This document shows, in pieces, positions 20,767 to 31,401 of a DNA stretch of 64,000 bases. The stretch is taken from contig JABFUD020000275.1 of assembly GCA_014529385.2 (NCBI GenBank), forward strand, positions 1 to 64,000, written 5' to 3'. The position numbers and the translations under genes are program-made. This DNA comes from Adiantum capillus-veneris (lineage: Eukaryota > Streptophyta > Polypodiopsida > Polypodiales > Pteridaceae). A model generated the notes under the pieces. The model was given only the letters and a program-made list of their open reading frames with translations, searched no databases and was not told where the DNA came from. Position 1 is the first letter of the stretch, and each line of letters begins with the position of its first letter.

Positions 20767-21983
20767 CACTAGAATGGTAACCTAACAGGACATAAAAGTG
20801 TCCTTTCAGGGTTTTGGGAAAAAATTCCAAAACCATAGTAGATCCACTCATTTTGAAAAATCCTTTCATGAGCTTATAGTTCAATAACTACTACATATGG
20901 AAAAAATGAGAAACTTGTAATTTTTCTCATCCCTTGGTCACTACAAGCCTCCAAAGTTGATGGACCAGTGCATTTTGCCCAAAATAGCAATTTCTTACGG
21001 TTGATTGCATATAAATAAGACTGGGGATTTTTGTAGGACATGAGATAAAATGCCCCGTTAACTTCAATGGGTTGGTGACCAAAACATATGGTTGCTTTTA
21101 CCTCACTAATTTTGTTTTGGTTAAAAAAAAAGGTACAAAAAAGTTGCATTTTTGCCATTCTGCGGACCTATCATCAAAGTTTCTATAGTCACGCTCAATA
21201 CAAATACTATATACATGTTTTCTTAGTTTACTTTGGGCCTTTGGATTCAAAAGGAGCCATGGAGCATGTCAAAAGGATAATGGATCTCTTACAATTGGAA
21301 CCTTGGGGGCAATGATAAAGTGCTAAATACAGCAAACATGAAAAAACTGGGTTTAGCATTATGACCTCTAGAAACCCATAAAAACTACTCAATATCTAGC
21401 CAAGTTTGTAGTCTATGATTAGATATGGTTACTACCTACAAACTACGCACAATTGGCCTAAGAAACTAGCAATATTGAGAAAGTTATACTTGCTACTCTA
21501 AAATGTATCGTATTCTTCAGCAATCAAAAAACTCAACCATCATCATATACTATGCTATATAGCATATTAGGTCCCCCAAAACTCAAGCAAGATTAGATTT
21601 ATGTTATACATTACACTTACACAATCAAAATTGAATTTGGATATCAAGAAAGCCACCAAAAAAATCATAAAAGTGCTAATTTTGGCCAAAAAATAGGATT
21701 ATGCAATTCTTATAAATTGGTCATAACTTTCAATTTTAACACTTAGCTCTCCCTACAAGCATCAAAACATGTTGAGAACTTATGTTGTGCAAAAGTAAGG
21801 TTAATGGTGAGATCGATACTCAAAAAAAAATTCTAAGTTTTTTTCAGCTCATGAGGCAACTTTGTGGATATATAGCACCTAGAAATTCATTTTCATACTC
21901 TTCAAATAATTCAAGCAAAATGGTCACTTAACAGGACACAAAAGTGTCCAAGGACATAAAAGTGTCATGTTACCATTCTAGTG
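20767..21983. mobile_element. Non-autonomous piggyBac-like element with TTAA flanks
   Basis: Perfect 15-base terminal inverted repeats CACTAGAATGGTAAC (20767-20781) and its complement (21969-21983) are each flanked by TTAA (20763-20766 and 21984-21987). TTAA target duplication and a C-x-CTAGAA-type end fit the piggyBac superfamily. Just inside both ends lie short palindromes of the form GGACAtaaaagTGTCC (20791-20806; 21934-21949; 21953 on). The 1.2 kb interior has only ORFs under 100 codons with no transposase motif, so it would need a transposase in trans. A PIF/Harbinger reading (3-base TTA/TAA duplication) is a less likely alternative. Confidence 0.65.
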
Positions 21984-21987
21984 TTAA

Positions 21988-22610
21988 GCTCAAAACAAGG
22001 GATTAACACACTTCAATTGCGTCAAATTTTGACCTAATTTTGTCACTAATTTTGCCGATTTAATTGCCTAGTTTTGATTTTATTGATGAAACCGTTTGGC
22101 AAATGAATTGATGTGATTTTATTTGGTTGCACTAATCCTCTATGTGTAGAGAATTTGTAGATAAATTTTGGGTATTTTTTGGATAATTTTTACAAAACTT
22201 TGGCAATTTTGTTGCTAATTTTTTTTTAATTCTATATAAATTTGATATTTTTCAATCTTTACAAGATGTTTTGAATGTGTGTTTTCGGCTTGATTTCGAG
22301 CGCATTTGGGCTTTCGTTTGCCGAATTTTGAGCGTTTTACTATTTCCGAGGGTCGAGCTGACGATTTTGTCGAATTCGGTTTTTTCGATAAAAACTACTA
22401 TCTTTGGTGTGCTTTTGCGTGTCGGAAGTGTTTGATTGTGATTGCATATGATTTTCTAAGATTTATAGAAAATTTTGAGAATTTTTTGGATTTTTGGGTG
22501 AATTTTAGCGTTTTCGGCTAATTTTTGGCCTACTTTTGGACGTTTGGCAATAAAAAAATCTAATAAAAAGACGAGTCTCGAGTTTCGACGCGTTTGCCTT
22601 GCGGAGCATA
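21988..22610. other. No recognisable gene
   Basis: AT-rich sequence, probably a continuation of the retroelement interior interrupted at 20767. One 71-codon ORF (22306-22521) is Phe-rich and unconvincing. Confidence 0.4.
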
Positions 22611-22624
22611 AAACCTTCAACTAG

Positions 22625-22877
22625 ATCTTCTTCTTCTTCTTCCCTCTCGGTGTGAACCCACCCCACACCCTCACTCTCTCTCTAACTTTCTCTCTCCTCC
22701 CCACCCCCTCCCCACTCTGATTATTTTCCCTCTCTCACCTCCCCCTCTCACTAAAAGCGCGATTATCAACTTCACACTCACCTCTTCCTTAACTCTCTCT
22801 CTTTCTCACTCACGTTCTCTCTCTCGGCTGTCACGCACGTGCTGCCCTTTTCCTCCTTGTCGTGTAGCTTCAACCCA

Positions 22878-22912
<35 letters not shown>

Positions 22913-23250
22913 GTGATACTCCTCTACTTTGCGCTTCCGACCCACCTCTCCCTTGTCTCGTTATGCACACCTGCCACATCAGCACCTCCTATCGTGCTCT
23001 CTCTCTCCTCGCTTCGCTCCTGCACGCGCCGCCTGACATTCTCCCTCTTGTCTCGTATTCTGCACATGCAACGTGCTCAAGTGCCACGTCACCAGCATTG
23101 TCTTTCTCTCCATAGCCCACGCACGCACACACTACACACATACTGTCGTACTCTGCACTGCCCTCCTTTCTCTCTCTCTCTCTCTCCCCGCTCTGCAAGC
23201 GTTGCCCCGCCACGTGCTACCGGCTGTCAGTCCCTAACGTCAATGGGAAC
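22625..23250 (+). repeat. Pyrimidine-rich block with CT and CA microsatellites
   Basis: Strong C/T bias with TCTCTC runs, a (CA) run at about 22879-22908, and a CT run at 23167-23187. It could be a transcribed leader, but no coding exon attaches to it. The 113-codon ORF at 22913 is a by-product of the composition. Confidence 0.55.
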
Positions 23251-23439
23251 CTAACACATTTTACACCAGTCATGTGACTTCAAACCAGTAAGCTTCCCTT
23301 CCTTTGTGAATGTTGTTCGGAGCGAGTATTACACCTATGGGCATACACATGGATTGAATGATCCCTTTCACTTTGCGTTCATGTTGTCCTATCAAGATCC
23401 ATGGTGCTTTAGGTAGCTTTATCAATCTATCGTTTGCTA

Positions 23440-24880
23440 TGTACAACCAATATTTCTATGTACAACCAACATCCTTCTACTCTAGCCATGATCAAGCAGA
23501 AATACTTGGCAATTCTCTTTGCAAGATAACCCTCTCGTAACTCGTGATTCTCTAAAAGATGCACTCGATGACCTTCGTATATTTGCTTCTTGAGTGAAGG
23601 TTCCCAACGTGCATTAATTCTAGGGTGCATGCATTGTAACAGTTTGTCTAAAGCCCTACACCCATACACATGACAATAAACCCATTGAAGCTCTGCACCC
23701 ATACACATGACAATAAATCGAGCCACGGGAGTTTCTCACCTGAGAATTCTGTTAACTTTGATAGTCATGCATCGTCCACATTAGAATGCCTCTGATCAAA
23801 GCATTACGTAAACCTCCATGTCAACTCATATCCACCACTTGCCTGTCCAAAATTGTTTAAGCTCTTCCAATAGTGGATGAAGATACACATTCATATCTTC
23901 ACATTATACCACCCTTGCACAAGCAAACTTGAAAATAGGTATCCCTTCTTAGTTGTCAGTCACGAGAGAAGAATGTTGTAGTTGACAATGACAACTGGCC
24001 ATACACTGTAAGATGTCAACTTATAATCAAATGGATTTACCACATCCATAGCTAGGCCGAGGCACAAATTTTGAGCTTTCCTAGAAAAATCCAATCACGT
24101 GCCATCGACATGTTTCCATGTCACACGATTTGTAGGCATCCGTAGCACACCATTCAAAGATCTATTCTCCTCATGCCATGTTTCTAGAGACGCCATGGAC
24201 TTGCATGCAAAGAAATGCTTGATGCGAGGTAGCAGAGAAAAATGTCGTAACACCTCTTGTGGTACTTTTTGTTCGTGGAGATCCAATCGATATCTCTTAA
24301 AATCACATTTTGAATACTTCTACATGTCCACATATTCCTCCATTAAAAGAATGTATTCTTTAGGACAAGCGTGAATGGAATTGTAATCCATTCCCAGGGT
24401 TCAAAGGATCTTTCTTGTATCCTCTCTAGAATCTGGCATCCATTATCAGCTAACAATATGTGGTCCTTTAGCAATCTACACAGAGAAAAACAAAATCTAC
24501 AGTAATTTGGTAAATTATACATGTATATATTTTTTCAAGTGGACACATTGCAAGAGATTACCTAAAAAAATTTGCAATGCTAGTGTCACTCTAGCCAAAC
24601 TTTTCCTGCATGTTGAGAAGAACCAAGAGCGCCTTCAATCTAGACACTTGTGTTCCACCATACAAGGGTATGTTGGCCTCACATTTCATGTCATTATAGA
24701 TGAGCCTTTCCAAATCCATGATCATCTCGATCATTTTGTTGATCTCGGGCTCAAACATAGCCTAGTTGGGGATGTGCTCTACATGGTCACCCTTCGAGCT
24801 TATAGAGGCTTAATTTTGCACCCTCATGTATGCTGCTTGAGTAAAGCACCTGCTAGACGGGTCAAACTCGCAAACGTGCT
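23440..24880 (-). pseudogene. CACTA (En/Spm) TNP2-type transposase fragment
   Basis: Reading the minus strand downward gives, in order: IPLYGGTQVSRLKALLVLLN, ACPKEYILLMEEYVD, LHEQKVPQEVLRHFSLLPRI, TWHEENRSLNGVLRMP, LCLGLAMDVVNPFDYKL, SYSVWPVVIVNYN, VYLHPLLEELKQFW and YEGHRVHLLENHELR. These match the family pattern of plant TNP2 transposase (YPGC-KFS-LSFLVRL, CP-C, LAxDGFNPFG, SYSMWPVVLVPYNLPP, DVYLQPLIDELKELW, GHRRFLPxxHxxR). Frameshifts and stops are frequent. The N-terminus is absent: the sequence meets a CACTA terminus at 24910, and nothing beyond 23440 is recognisable. Confidence 0.8.
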
Positions 24881-24909
24881 GCAAAAAAGCGTGCCTTGTT
24901 TGTCGCATA

Positions 24910-25020
24910 CACTACAAGAGCCTCTTAAGCTTAGCGACGTTCAAAACTAGCGGCATCGCTATGAGCGTTGCTATATAGTGACACATATAGCGATGCTCAC
25001 AATGACACTGGCATTGGTTA
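24910..25020 (+). mobile_element. CACTA-type terminus with subterminal repeats
   Basis: CACTACAAGAGCCTCTTAAG starts at 24910 and is followed by subterminal repeats (gcatcgctat, gcgttgctata, tatagcgatgc). It resembles the terminus at 10101/56501 in both the terminal 10 bases and the CTTAAG block. The element body would lie to the right. The three bases before it are ata. It abuts the N-terminal side of the minus-strand transposase fragment, so one CACTA element may have landed in another. Confidence 0.65.
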
Positions 25021-25114
25021 GAAAAATACTTGAGAACGCCAAAAATCAAATCTGTATCTAGTTTTGGTGCTCTCAAGCAAGCAACAAAGAAAAAGGTATT
25101 GCCTTCACCTTCCT

Positions 25115-25141
25115 CACACACACACACACACACACACACAA
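25115..25141 (+). repeat. (CA) microsatellite
   Basis: About 13 CA units. Confidence 0.95.
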
Positions 25142-25199
25142 AATAACATGAGGTCTTTCATCTGACTCTTCTATTAAATGGGACAAAAAGAAGCAGGGC

Positions 25200-25690
25200 T
25201 AATAAGTATTTTGGGAGCCCCTCATCTACATCTCTATTAAACCGCCCATTACATGATCACACAAACAACTATCGCAGTAAAAGCAGGTGTTTGGACGCTC
25301 TGCTAAAGGCAAGATCCGAGTCGCCAAGACTAACCCATACTCCCGGGTGCGTGGAGTACTGTTAAAATATCCTCTTAATAGATGACCATAACTACGATAC
25401 AAAAAGATCTTATGAGGTGGAAGGAATTGGGCTAGCAGGTATAACCGCTCAGAAAAACGTGGCTTCAATGAAAGTTCTATGTAATAATACTATGGCCCTA
25501 GGCCCAGAGCCTCAGTTACCATCGCCAATCTGACATTGTTCCTAAAATGCTCACGACCCCAAAGGGTTACACGAGTCACTCGATTCTGATATGACCACCA
25601 TTTAGCCTGGGAAACAGAGGTTCCTAATTGCGGGAATAGATGAAGTTCATAACGTAGTAAAGTAGCTCTCCGAGTAGAGTCGCCTGATTG
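25200..25690. other. Higher-complexity sequence of unknown origin
   Basis: Base composition is more even than the surroundings, with an 80-codon minus-strand ORF (25226-25468, starting MKPRFSERLYLLAQFLPPHK). It looks unlike the neighbouring retroelements. An organelle-derived insert is possible, but I could not match it to any organelle gene from memory. Confidence 0.3.
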
Positions 25691-26753
25691 ATAAAGGTGT
25701 GCTATGAAGAGGATGGAGAAGAGGGTGACCTCTTTCTCGCCCTTTTCTTCCCTTGCTCCTCCTTGTCTGCACCATCACTTTCTTTAGAAGAGGAAGAGGA
25801 TGAAGAAGATGGAGAAGAGGGTGACCTCTTTCTCACCTTTTTCTTCTCTTGTTTTCTCTCTTCCCTCTTTGAATTATGATGTAGTGAAGAATGTGATGGT
25901 CTTCTCTGTTTAGAGGGTGTTTGAGAGTGTTTTTCCCATCGTCTTCATGGAGACATCTCCGTCGAGGTGGCAGGAGACTCACTTCTTTCTCGTCCTTTAG
26001 ATGGGGGCTCTACCATTGAAACTTGGGTTCTCCTTTGGGAGGGACATGCCTCATTGAGTAGCAAGTTTTTGAGCCCTTCGTATGGATCCTTCTCTTCTTC
26101 CCTTATAAGAGAGAGTCCTCTTTTGGAAGTCTCACCAAGAGATTTCCTAGGTACTCTCTCTTCTTGATGGGGAGTTTGGAGAATACCATGGGTGCGCAAT
26201 TGCTATAGCCCTTCACCTTGGAGGAATGGATTTCCTAGGGCTTGTTGAAGCCTAGAACAAGGTAGTTTACAAGCATAGGGGCATCATTAGTTGCTCTTTC
26301 ATTAGCAAAATCAAAGATATCAACATTCATTTCAATATCTTTTCCCTTGTTATCCATACTAGCAAAATTTAGGTGTAAATTTTCACTTGTACTTTGGCAC
26401 TTAAAGCCCTAGTTGCTAGTCCTCCTTACCTTCAAAGATAAGCACTCAAGCATCTATACCCATGGCTCGAATATTATTAATTGCAATGGAATAGAAGAGA
26501 GGGTTCAACAGAGCCAATACAACACTAGTTCCTATCAAGCTTCTGATAACTCAATAATTGTTGAGCCATAGGCAAGCCCCGTAGGACTCCATTATTAAGA
26601 CCATAGCTCTCGACGGTATCCCCGTTAACTGCATAAAGTAGGCGTGCTTCAAGGATAAAAAATCCCTATTTTACTTTTTTGCAATTAATAACACCAACCA
26701 TTTGTAGCAAGCTTGAGGACCTCTCTTCTTGAGCAAGAAAAGAGAAACCAATA
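25691..26753 (-). pseudogene. gag: Gag-like 5' internal region of a minus-strand Ty3-type element
   Basis: It lies directly after the tRNA-iMet primer site (26754-26765) of the minus-strand LTR 26767-28347, where gag begins. Minus-strand reading gives a hydrophilic protein-like run (MDNKGKDIEMNVDIFDFANE; then a Glu/Lys-rich ORF at 26199-25945 with EEKDPYEGLKNLL). No capsid or knuckle motif is recognisable. A 27-base GAGAAGAGGGTGACCTCTTT-type segment is tandemly duplicated at about 25709 and 25808. The call rests mostly on position. Confidence 0.4.
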
Positions 26754-26765
26754 CCTCTGATACCA
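26754..26765 (-). other. Primer binding site, tRNA-iMet type (minus)
   Basis: The minus strand reads TGGTATCAGAGG immediately after the LTR end (complement of TGTAGC at 26767). Confidence 0.75.
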
Positions 26766-26766
26766 A

Positions 26767-28347
26767 TGTAGCATTTAATGCACTAGTAACTTGTGTGTAG
26801 CAAAAATTGATAACATAGTGAGCATTTCATTAAGGACAATTTCCTAATGATCATAGAGAGAGTACTTAATTTGAGAAAGCAACATAGCAATTTACACCTA
26901 GCTAATTTGGCATGGACAATACTTGAAAAGAGAGAGAAATAGAACAATTGACAACAGTGGAGGACCGGATTTACATGGAGCCGGTCCCCCCTCCATAAAG
27001 GATCTGTATTATAGCTTCTCTCATCAAAGGAGACTTTTGTACAACACAATTCTTGTGTTCCTTGACAAAACTCGTTGGTGCAATAAAGATGGAATCTTCA
27101 TACACCAAATTATGCTTGAAAACACACCTAGTGCCCTAGCCTCAGTCCCAAGACCTCAAACACCTTCAAAAATGGGTGAGAGCTAGCAGGGAATGAGGAT
27201 GATTGAGAGGAAGAAGATGTATCTTGTGAGAAAGAAGTATTCTCCTCACATAATCACTCTAATTAGCATAGCTTAGCTTTGTAATTAGCATGGTAGAGGA
27301 GATGAGCATGCCATTGAAGCTTGGCTCTTGGTTGGATTTGCATTCCATAGCCAAGAGTTGTTGGATAGCCCTCTACTTCTCAATTCTTGAAGAAGGAGAT
27401 GGAGTTCTTCTTGCACACATGATTTGTGTGTGTGTGTGTAGCAATGTGTTAGACTAAAATGCAGCCCTCTTTCTCTTCTTGGTCGAGCCCTCTTGCAAAA
27501 TACTCATGCTGGCTTCCCATTGGCTCTTGTAAAGCTTAGCCACTCACAACTTAGGAGCATAATTTATAGCCTTGTGACTTGTGTCCCCCTTTCCCCTTTT
27601 GTGAGAGATTTAGGTAAGTAAATAATTAATTTAAACTCTCATTGGATCTTTTAGTCTTTTGGCCAATAGGAATCAGGCAAGCCATTGGGCTGTTGGATGC
27701 TCATTGGACCCCTTGGTAGACTGTCCAATAGTCTTCTAGGGATCTTAATTTATGTTGGTTCTTTTATCAAGCATTTTTAAATTGCTTAGAATAATTTTAC
27801 TCTAGCCTAATTCTCATTGGTCCACCTCTATGGCCATCCAATAGGATTTGAGGGGAAATTGGGGGCAACTGGCCTAGGAGCCTGCCATGTGTCCATTCTT
27901 CCCTTTGGGGAGAGCTTGGTTGTGTGTGTGTATTTATCTCTCATCCCCTACCATTAGGGCTCGCCCCCGCCTTCCTAGGGATGTGGGAAGACTTTTTAGT
28001 TTTCCCATGACCATCCAATTTTCCCCTACTTTGGCCTTTGGACAATTGATTTAAATTTAGGAACTTTAGCCTATGGAAGTCTTAATGGAGCTGAACCTTA
28101 GGTATTTTAAGCCCCATCAAAGCACATTTCTCTTTGCAGACTGGCCCCCTTTGGATCCCTATTTTCCCTCCTTTGGATCCCTGTAGAGACCGGTCTGGAA
28201 GCCTTACCAATATTCTATCTTTTACTCCCTTGGTACTTCCCCATATTAAATGATCAATTTAACATGAGAAAATCATTTGGGATAATTAGATATTAGTTTT
28301 TATGAGACCTTAGACGAGTTTTGGGAAACTTTATTAAGACCCGATCA
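26767..28347 (-). repeat. LTR of minus-strand Ty3-type element (left)
   Basis: About 1.58 kb. The left edge is fixed by the primer site. The right edge is estimated where similarity to 30391-31401 ends. Shared blocks include gcttggatttgcattccat, attctcattggtcc and the aatttaacatgagaaa/agtttaatatgagaaa region. It has primer site and gag-like sequence on one side and a pol remnant on the other. Confidence 0.6.
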
Positions 28348-28439
28348 TCTTGCTTGAAGGTCAAGGATCTTCTGTGCTTATTAGCAACACCCTTCTATTT
28401 TTGTTGAGAAATAAATATAGTTTATTTAATTTTTTGAAA

Positions 28440-29150
28440 GGGTTCTTTTAAATCTTGGCTATATTCATCAACAACGAAGATCTTACCATGTACTTTGAGT
28501 AGCAAGGGGCTGTTGGATCTTCCCGTAATGACCTCAAAGGGTGCTTTTTCCATAGAAGTATGCATACTCTACAAGAGGTAGGTACTTCTCCCATTGAGAA
28601 CGTTGATCTACTTTTGTAACATAGGCTTTTCATAGATCAAGGATTGCGGAGTTGGCTATTTCACTTTGGCCATCCATTTCTGGGTGCCGAAGAGAAATTT
28701 AATCTAGTACCTAGATTTTTAAAGATATCCTTCCAAACATTATCAGTCATTCGAGGATCTCTATCTGATATAATGGATCTAGGCAAGCCATGGTACTTGA
28801 AAAGTTTTGATATGAAGAGGGTCACCATTTGATATGCCTTAATAGTCTTTTTGACAGGTATGAAATGAGCTTGTTTGTTGAGCCTATCAACTATAGTCCA
28901 TATTCCCGTATTCCCATGGATAGGCTTGGGAAATCCAAAGATAAAATCTATGGATATTCTCTCCTATGGTGAATCAGGGATTGAAAATGGTTGTAGTAAT
29001 CTACGTTGATTTCCTCGATCATATTTTGCCTTTTGGCATATCACACACTTTGAAACATAGTCTTGTATGTTTACTTTCATGGCAGGCCAATAGAAGTATG
29101 TTTCTACTCCTCATAGAGTAGATTGAATCCCTCTATGCCCCTAATAAGGA
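28440..29150 (-). pseudogene. pol: Ty3/gypsy integrase fragment
   Basis: The minus strand encodes the zinc-binding segment (TYFYWPAMKVNIQDYV, CVICQKAKYDRGNQR), then ISIDFIFGFPKP (first catalytic Asp), TIVDRLNKQAHFIPVKK, and IISDRDPRMT (second Asp). The third acidic residue falls after a frame change within SSAPRNGWPK. An in-frame TAG precedes ERISIDF. This is the usual order of Ty3 integrase. No chromodomain is seen before the LTR. Confidence 0.85.
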
Positions 29151-30060
29151 GGAGCATGAGATTCATACATTACTTTCTTACGAAGTGAGTGAATGACACA
29201 TAGCCTATTGCCGTAGAGAAGATAACCATCTTGTAAGGTAAATGTTTCTTCTTTATTCCCTAACAAAATGGTAGAAATTGCATCTTTAAAATTTGATCAG
29301 TAGCATACTCATCCGTCATAGAATATAGATCATTGTGAGCTGCTATTGTCACAGCATTTACCTTTTGCTTTCATGAAAGTGCATCAGACACGTGGTTGTG
29401 ATTGCCTACAATGTGGGAAATATGAACATTGAATTGCAAAATAAAAATTCCCACCTCATTTGTTTGTCAAAAAGCTTGGTTTGTGTCGTGAAGTATTTGA
29501 TAATCTGTACGTAAAATAAATGGAGTCCTCAAGAGACAATGCTTTCATGTTTCTAGGACATGTAGGACAACTAATAGCTCTTTTTCATAAATGCTCAATG
29601 TTCGCTTGTTGGAATTCAATCTCCTACTCTCATATGCTATGGCATGCCCTTCTTGAAGCAAAAAACTACTCCAAGGAAATCACCACATGCATCGCATTGG
29701 ACCTCAAAGGGCTTCATGAGATTTGGTAAAATAAGCACAGGCTGAGAGACAAGCTTTTGTTTAAGCGTCTCAAAAGATTTTTTCTCCTTTCGAGTCCATG
29801 CATACTTAACGTTCTTTTTGGTTAGGTCATGTAATGGACCTGCTATTAATTAAAATTTATCAATAAAGCACCTATAGTATGCATACATACCAATAAAGAT
29901 TCATAACTCATGTAGATTCCTTGGTTAAGGCCATTCTTTAATAACTTTCAACTTTGTGGGATCCATATGGATACCAAATTGAGAGATAATATGACCCAAA
30001 TATTGAATTTCTTGCAATAAAAAGTCACGTTTCTTGTTATTAATGAAAAGATTATTATCT
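29151..30060 (-). pseudogene. pol: Ty3/gypsy reverse transcriptase C-end and RNase H fragment
   Basis: The minus strand gives YLGHIISQFGIHMDPTK (end of the RT domain), HDLTKKNVKYAWTRKEKKSF (RT connection) and FEVQCDACGDFLGVV (RNase H start, first Asp), followed by degraded RNase H toward the integrase at 29150. The upstream RT palm, including YxDD, is missing: similarity stops near 30060. It carries stops and is not functional. Confidence 0.85.
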
Positions 30061-30390
30061 CTCTGTTACAAGATTGAGCACCCTCCTGTTGCATGTGGTT
30101 AACTGCAATTGGGATAGCTGGATTAATGATTAATTGTGTACTATCTATTTGAATTTTACTTACAGTGAGTGCATGATAGTTTTTAGATTGGAACTCTGGG
30201 AGTTGACGAGCAGGCACCGACAAATACTAATTCTATGTCATTTTATCCTAGCACAATATTTTAAAAATAAGCCACTATGGCTCCTTTGTAAATAGGACAG
30301 TGAGTACCCACCCTAAGAGGGTCATGCAATAACTAGTGTGTACCACTTATGACTAAAATGTAAAAGTGGGGCCTCCAATTTTGGCACCAA
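30061..30390. other. Residual internal sequence with possible second primer site
   Basis: No coding match. At 30371-30390 the minus strand reads GGTGCCAAAATTGGAGGCC next to the inferred LTR edge. This could be a primer site for an unidentified tRNA. Confidence 0.35.
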
Positions 30391-31401
30391 TAATAAATCA
30401 AAATATCAAATACCAACACCATTAGAGAGTGGTATTTGATATTTTGAGAAGAAGTTGAGCTTGTAAGCTTCTAAGCTTGAAAGTTGCTTGGATTTGCATT
30501 CCATGGTCAAGTGTTGTTGGTGTAGGTTTATCCACTTCTCTTAGCATTAAGAAGAAGTCTTTACATTGTGAGAATGAGCTTTCTCGAGGTGCAAGAGAGA
30601 GAGAAACCCATTGACCCCTCCTTTTTGAGCATGCTTGAAGGTTATTGGTCCTTCCTGTGGCCTAGCCAATGAATGACTTACTTCATATCAAGCAAGATGG
30701 TTAGGACTATGACAAGTGTCCTTCAATCCCTCTTTGAAAAGAGAGCTTAATTATTTAATTAAATTCTAATGAGATTCATGCTTGCTCATGGGATGCTCTA
30801 CTCTCATTGGTCCCCCTCGTAGGCTACCCAATAGGATCAAAGCTTACTCATGGGATAATTTATTCTTATTGATTCTCTTTGTGGGCTATCCAATGAGATC
30901 AAAGGTTGTAATAGGGAATGCTTAATTCTCATTGGTTCTTCATGTTGGCTACCCAATGAAACACAGGCTTTCTTGTGGGCAACAAGGCTAGTTACCTGAC
31001 ATGTGTCCTTTATGACTTAAGAGAAAGAAGTGATTTTCTACTATGTGTGAGTGTTCTCTGTCTTCTCCCTAGGATGAGGGTTTGCCCCATGCAAGTTGCA
31101 CTCCCCACTTGGCCACTTGGAACCTCAAGGTGACCTTAGAGGCCCAAATGGACTTTAGCATTAACCTTTGAAGGCTTAATAAAGCTTACCTTAATGTCAT
31201 TTCAAGCTTCACTGGGTCCACATTGCTCTTTGGTAGACTATCTCTCCTTTTGGTCCCTTAACAAGATAAGTCTAGCAATACATATAATATTCTAACTCTT
31301 ATTCCCTTTATCTTCCCATTTAAAATGGCCAGTTTAATATGAGAAATAATTTGAAAAAGTATGATATTGGATTTTATGACCTTACCTCGCGTTTAAAATC
31401 A
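30391..31401 (-). repeat. LTR of minus-strand Ty3-type element (right)
   Basis: About 1.0 kb, diverged from 26767-28347, sharing the blocks listed there in the same order. For a minus-strand element this is the 5' LTR of the pol remnant between them. Ends are approximate. Confidence 0.5.

Noticed and set aside
20767-20781. CACTA superfamily assignment from the CACTAG end
   Set aside because: The end is CACTAGAATGG, not CACTACAAG; the flanks are TTAA, not a 3-base duplication; and there are no CACTA-type subterminal repeats.
22913-23254. 113-codon ORF in the pyrimidine-rich block
   Set aside because: It is Ser/Leu/Arg-rich from CT-repeat composition, and the opposite strand is equally open.
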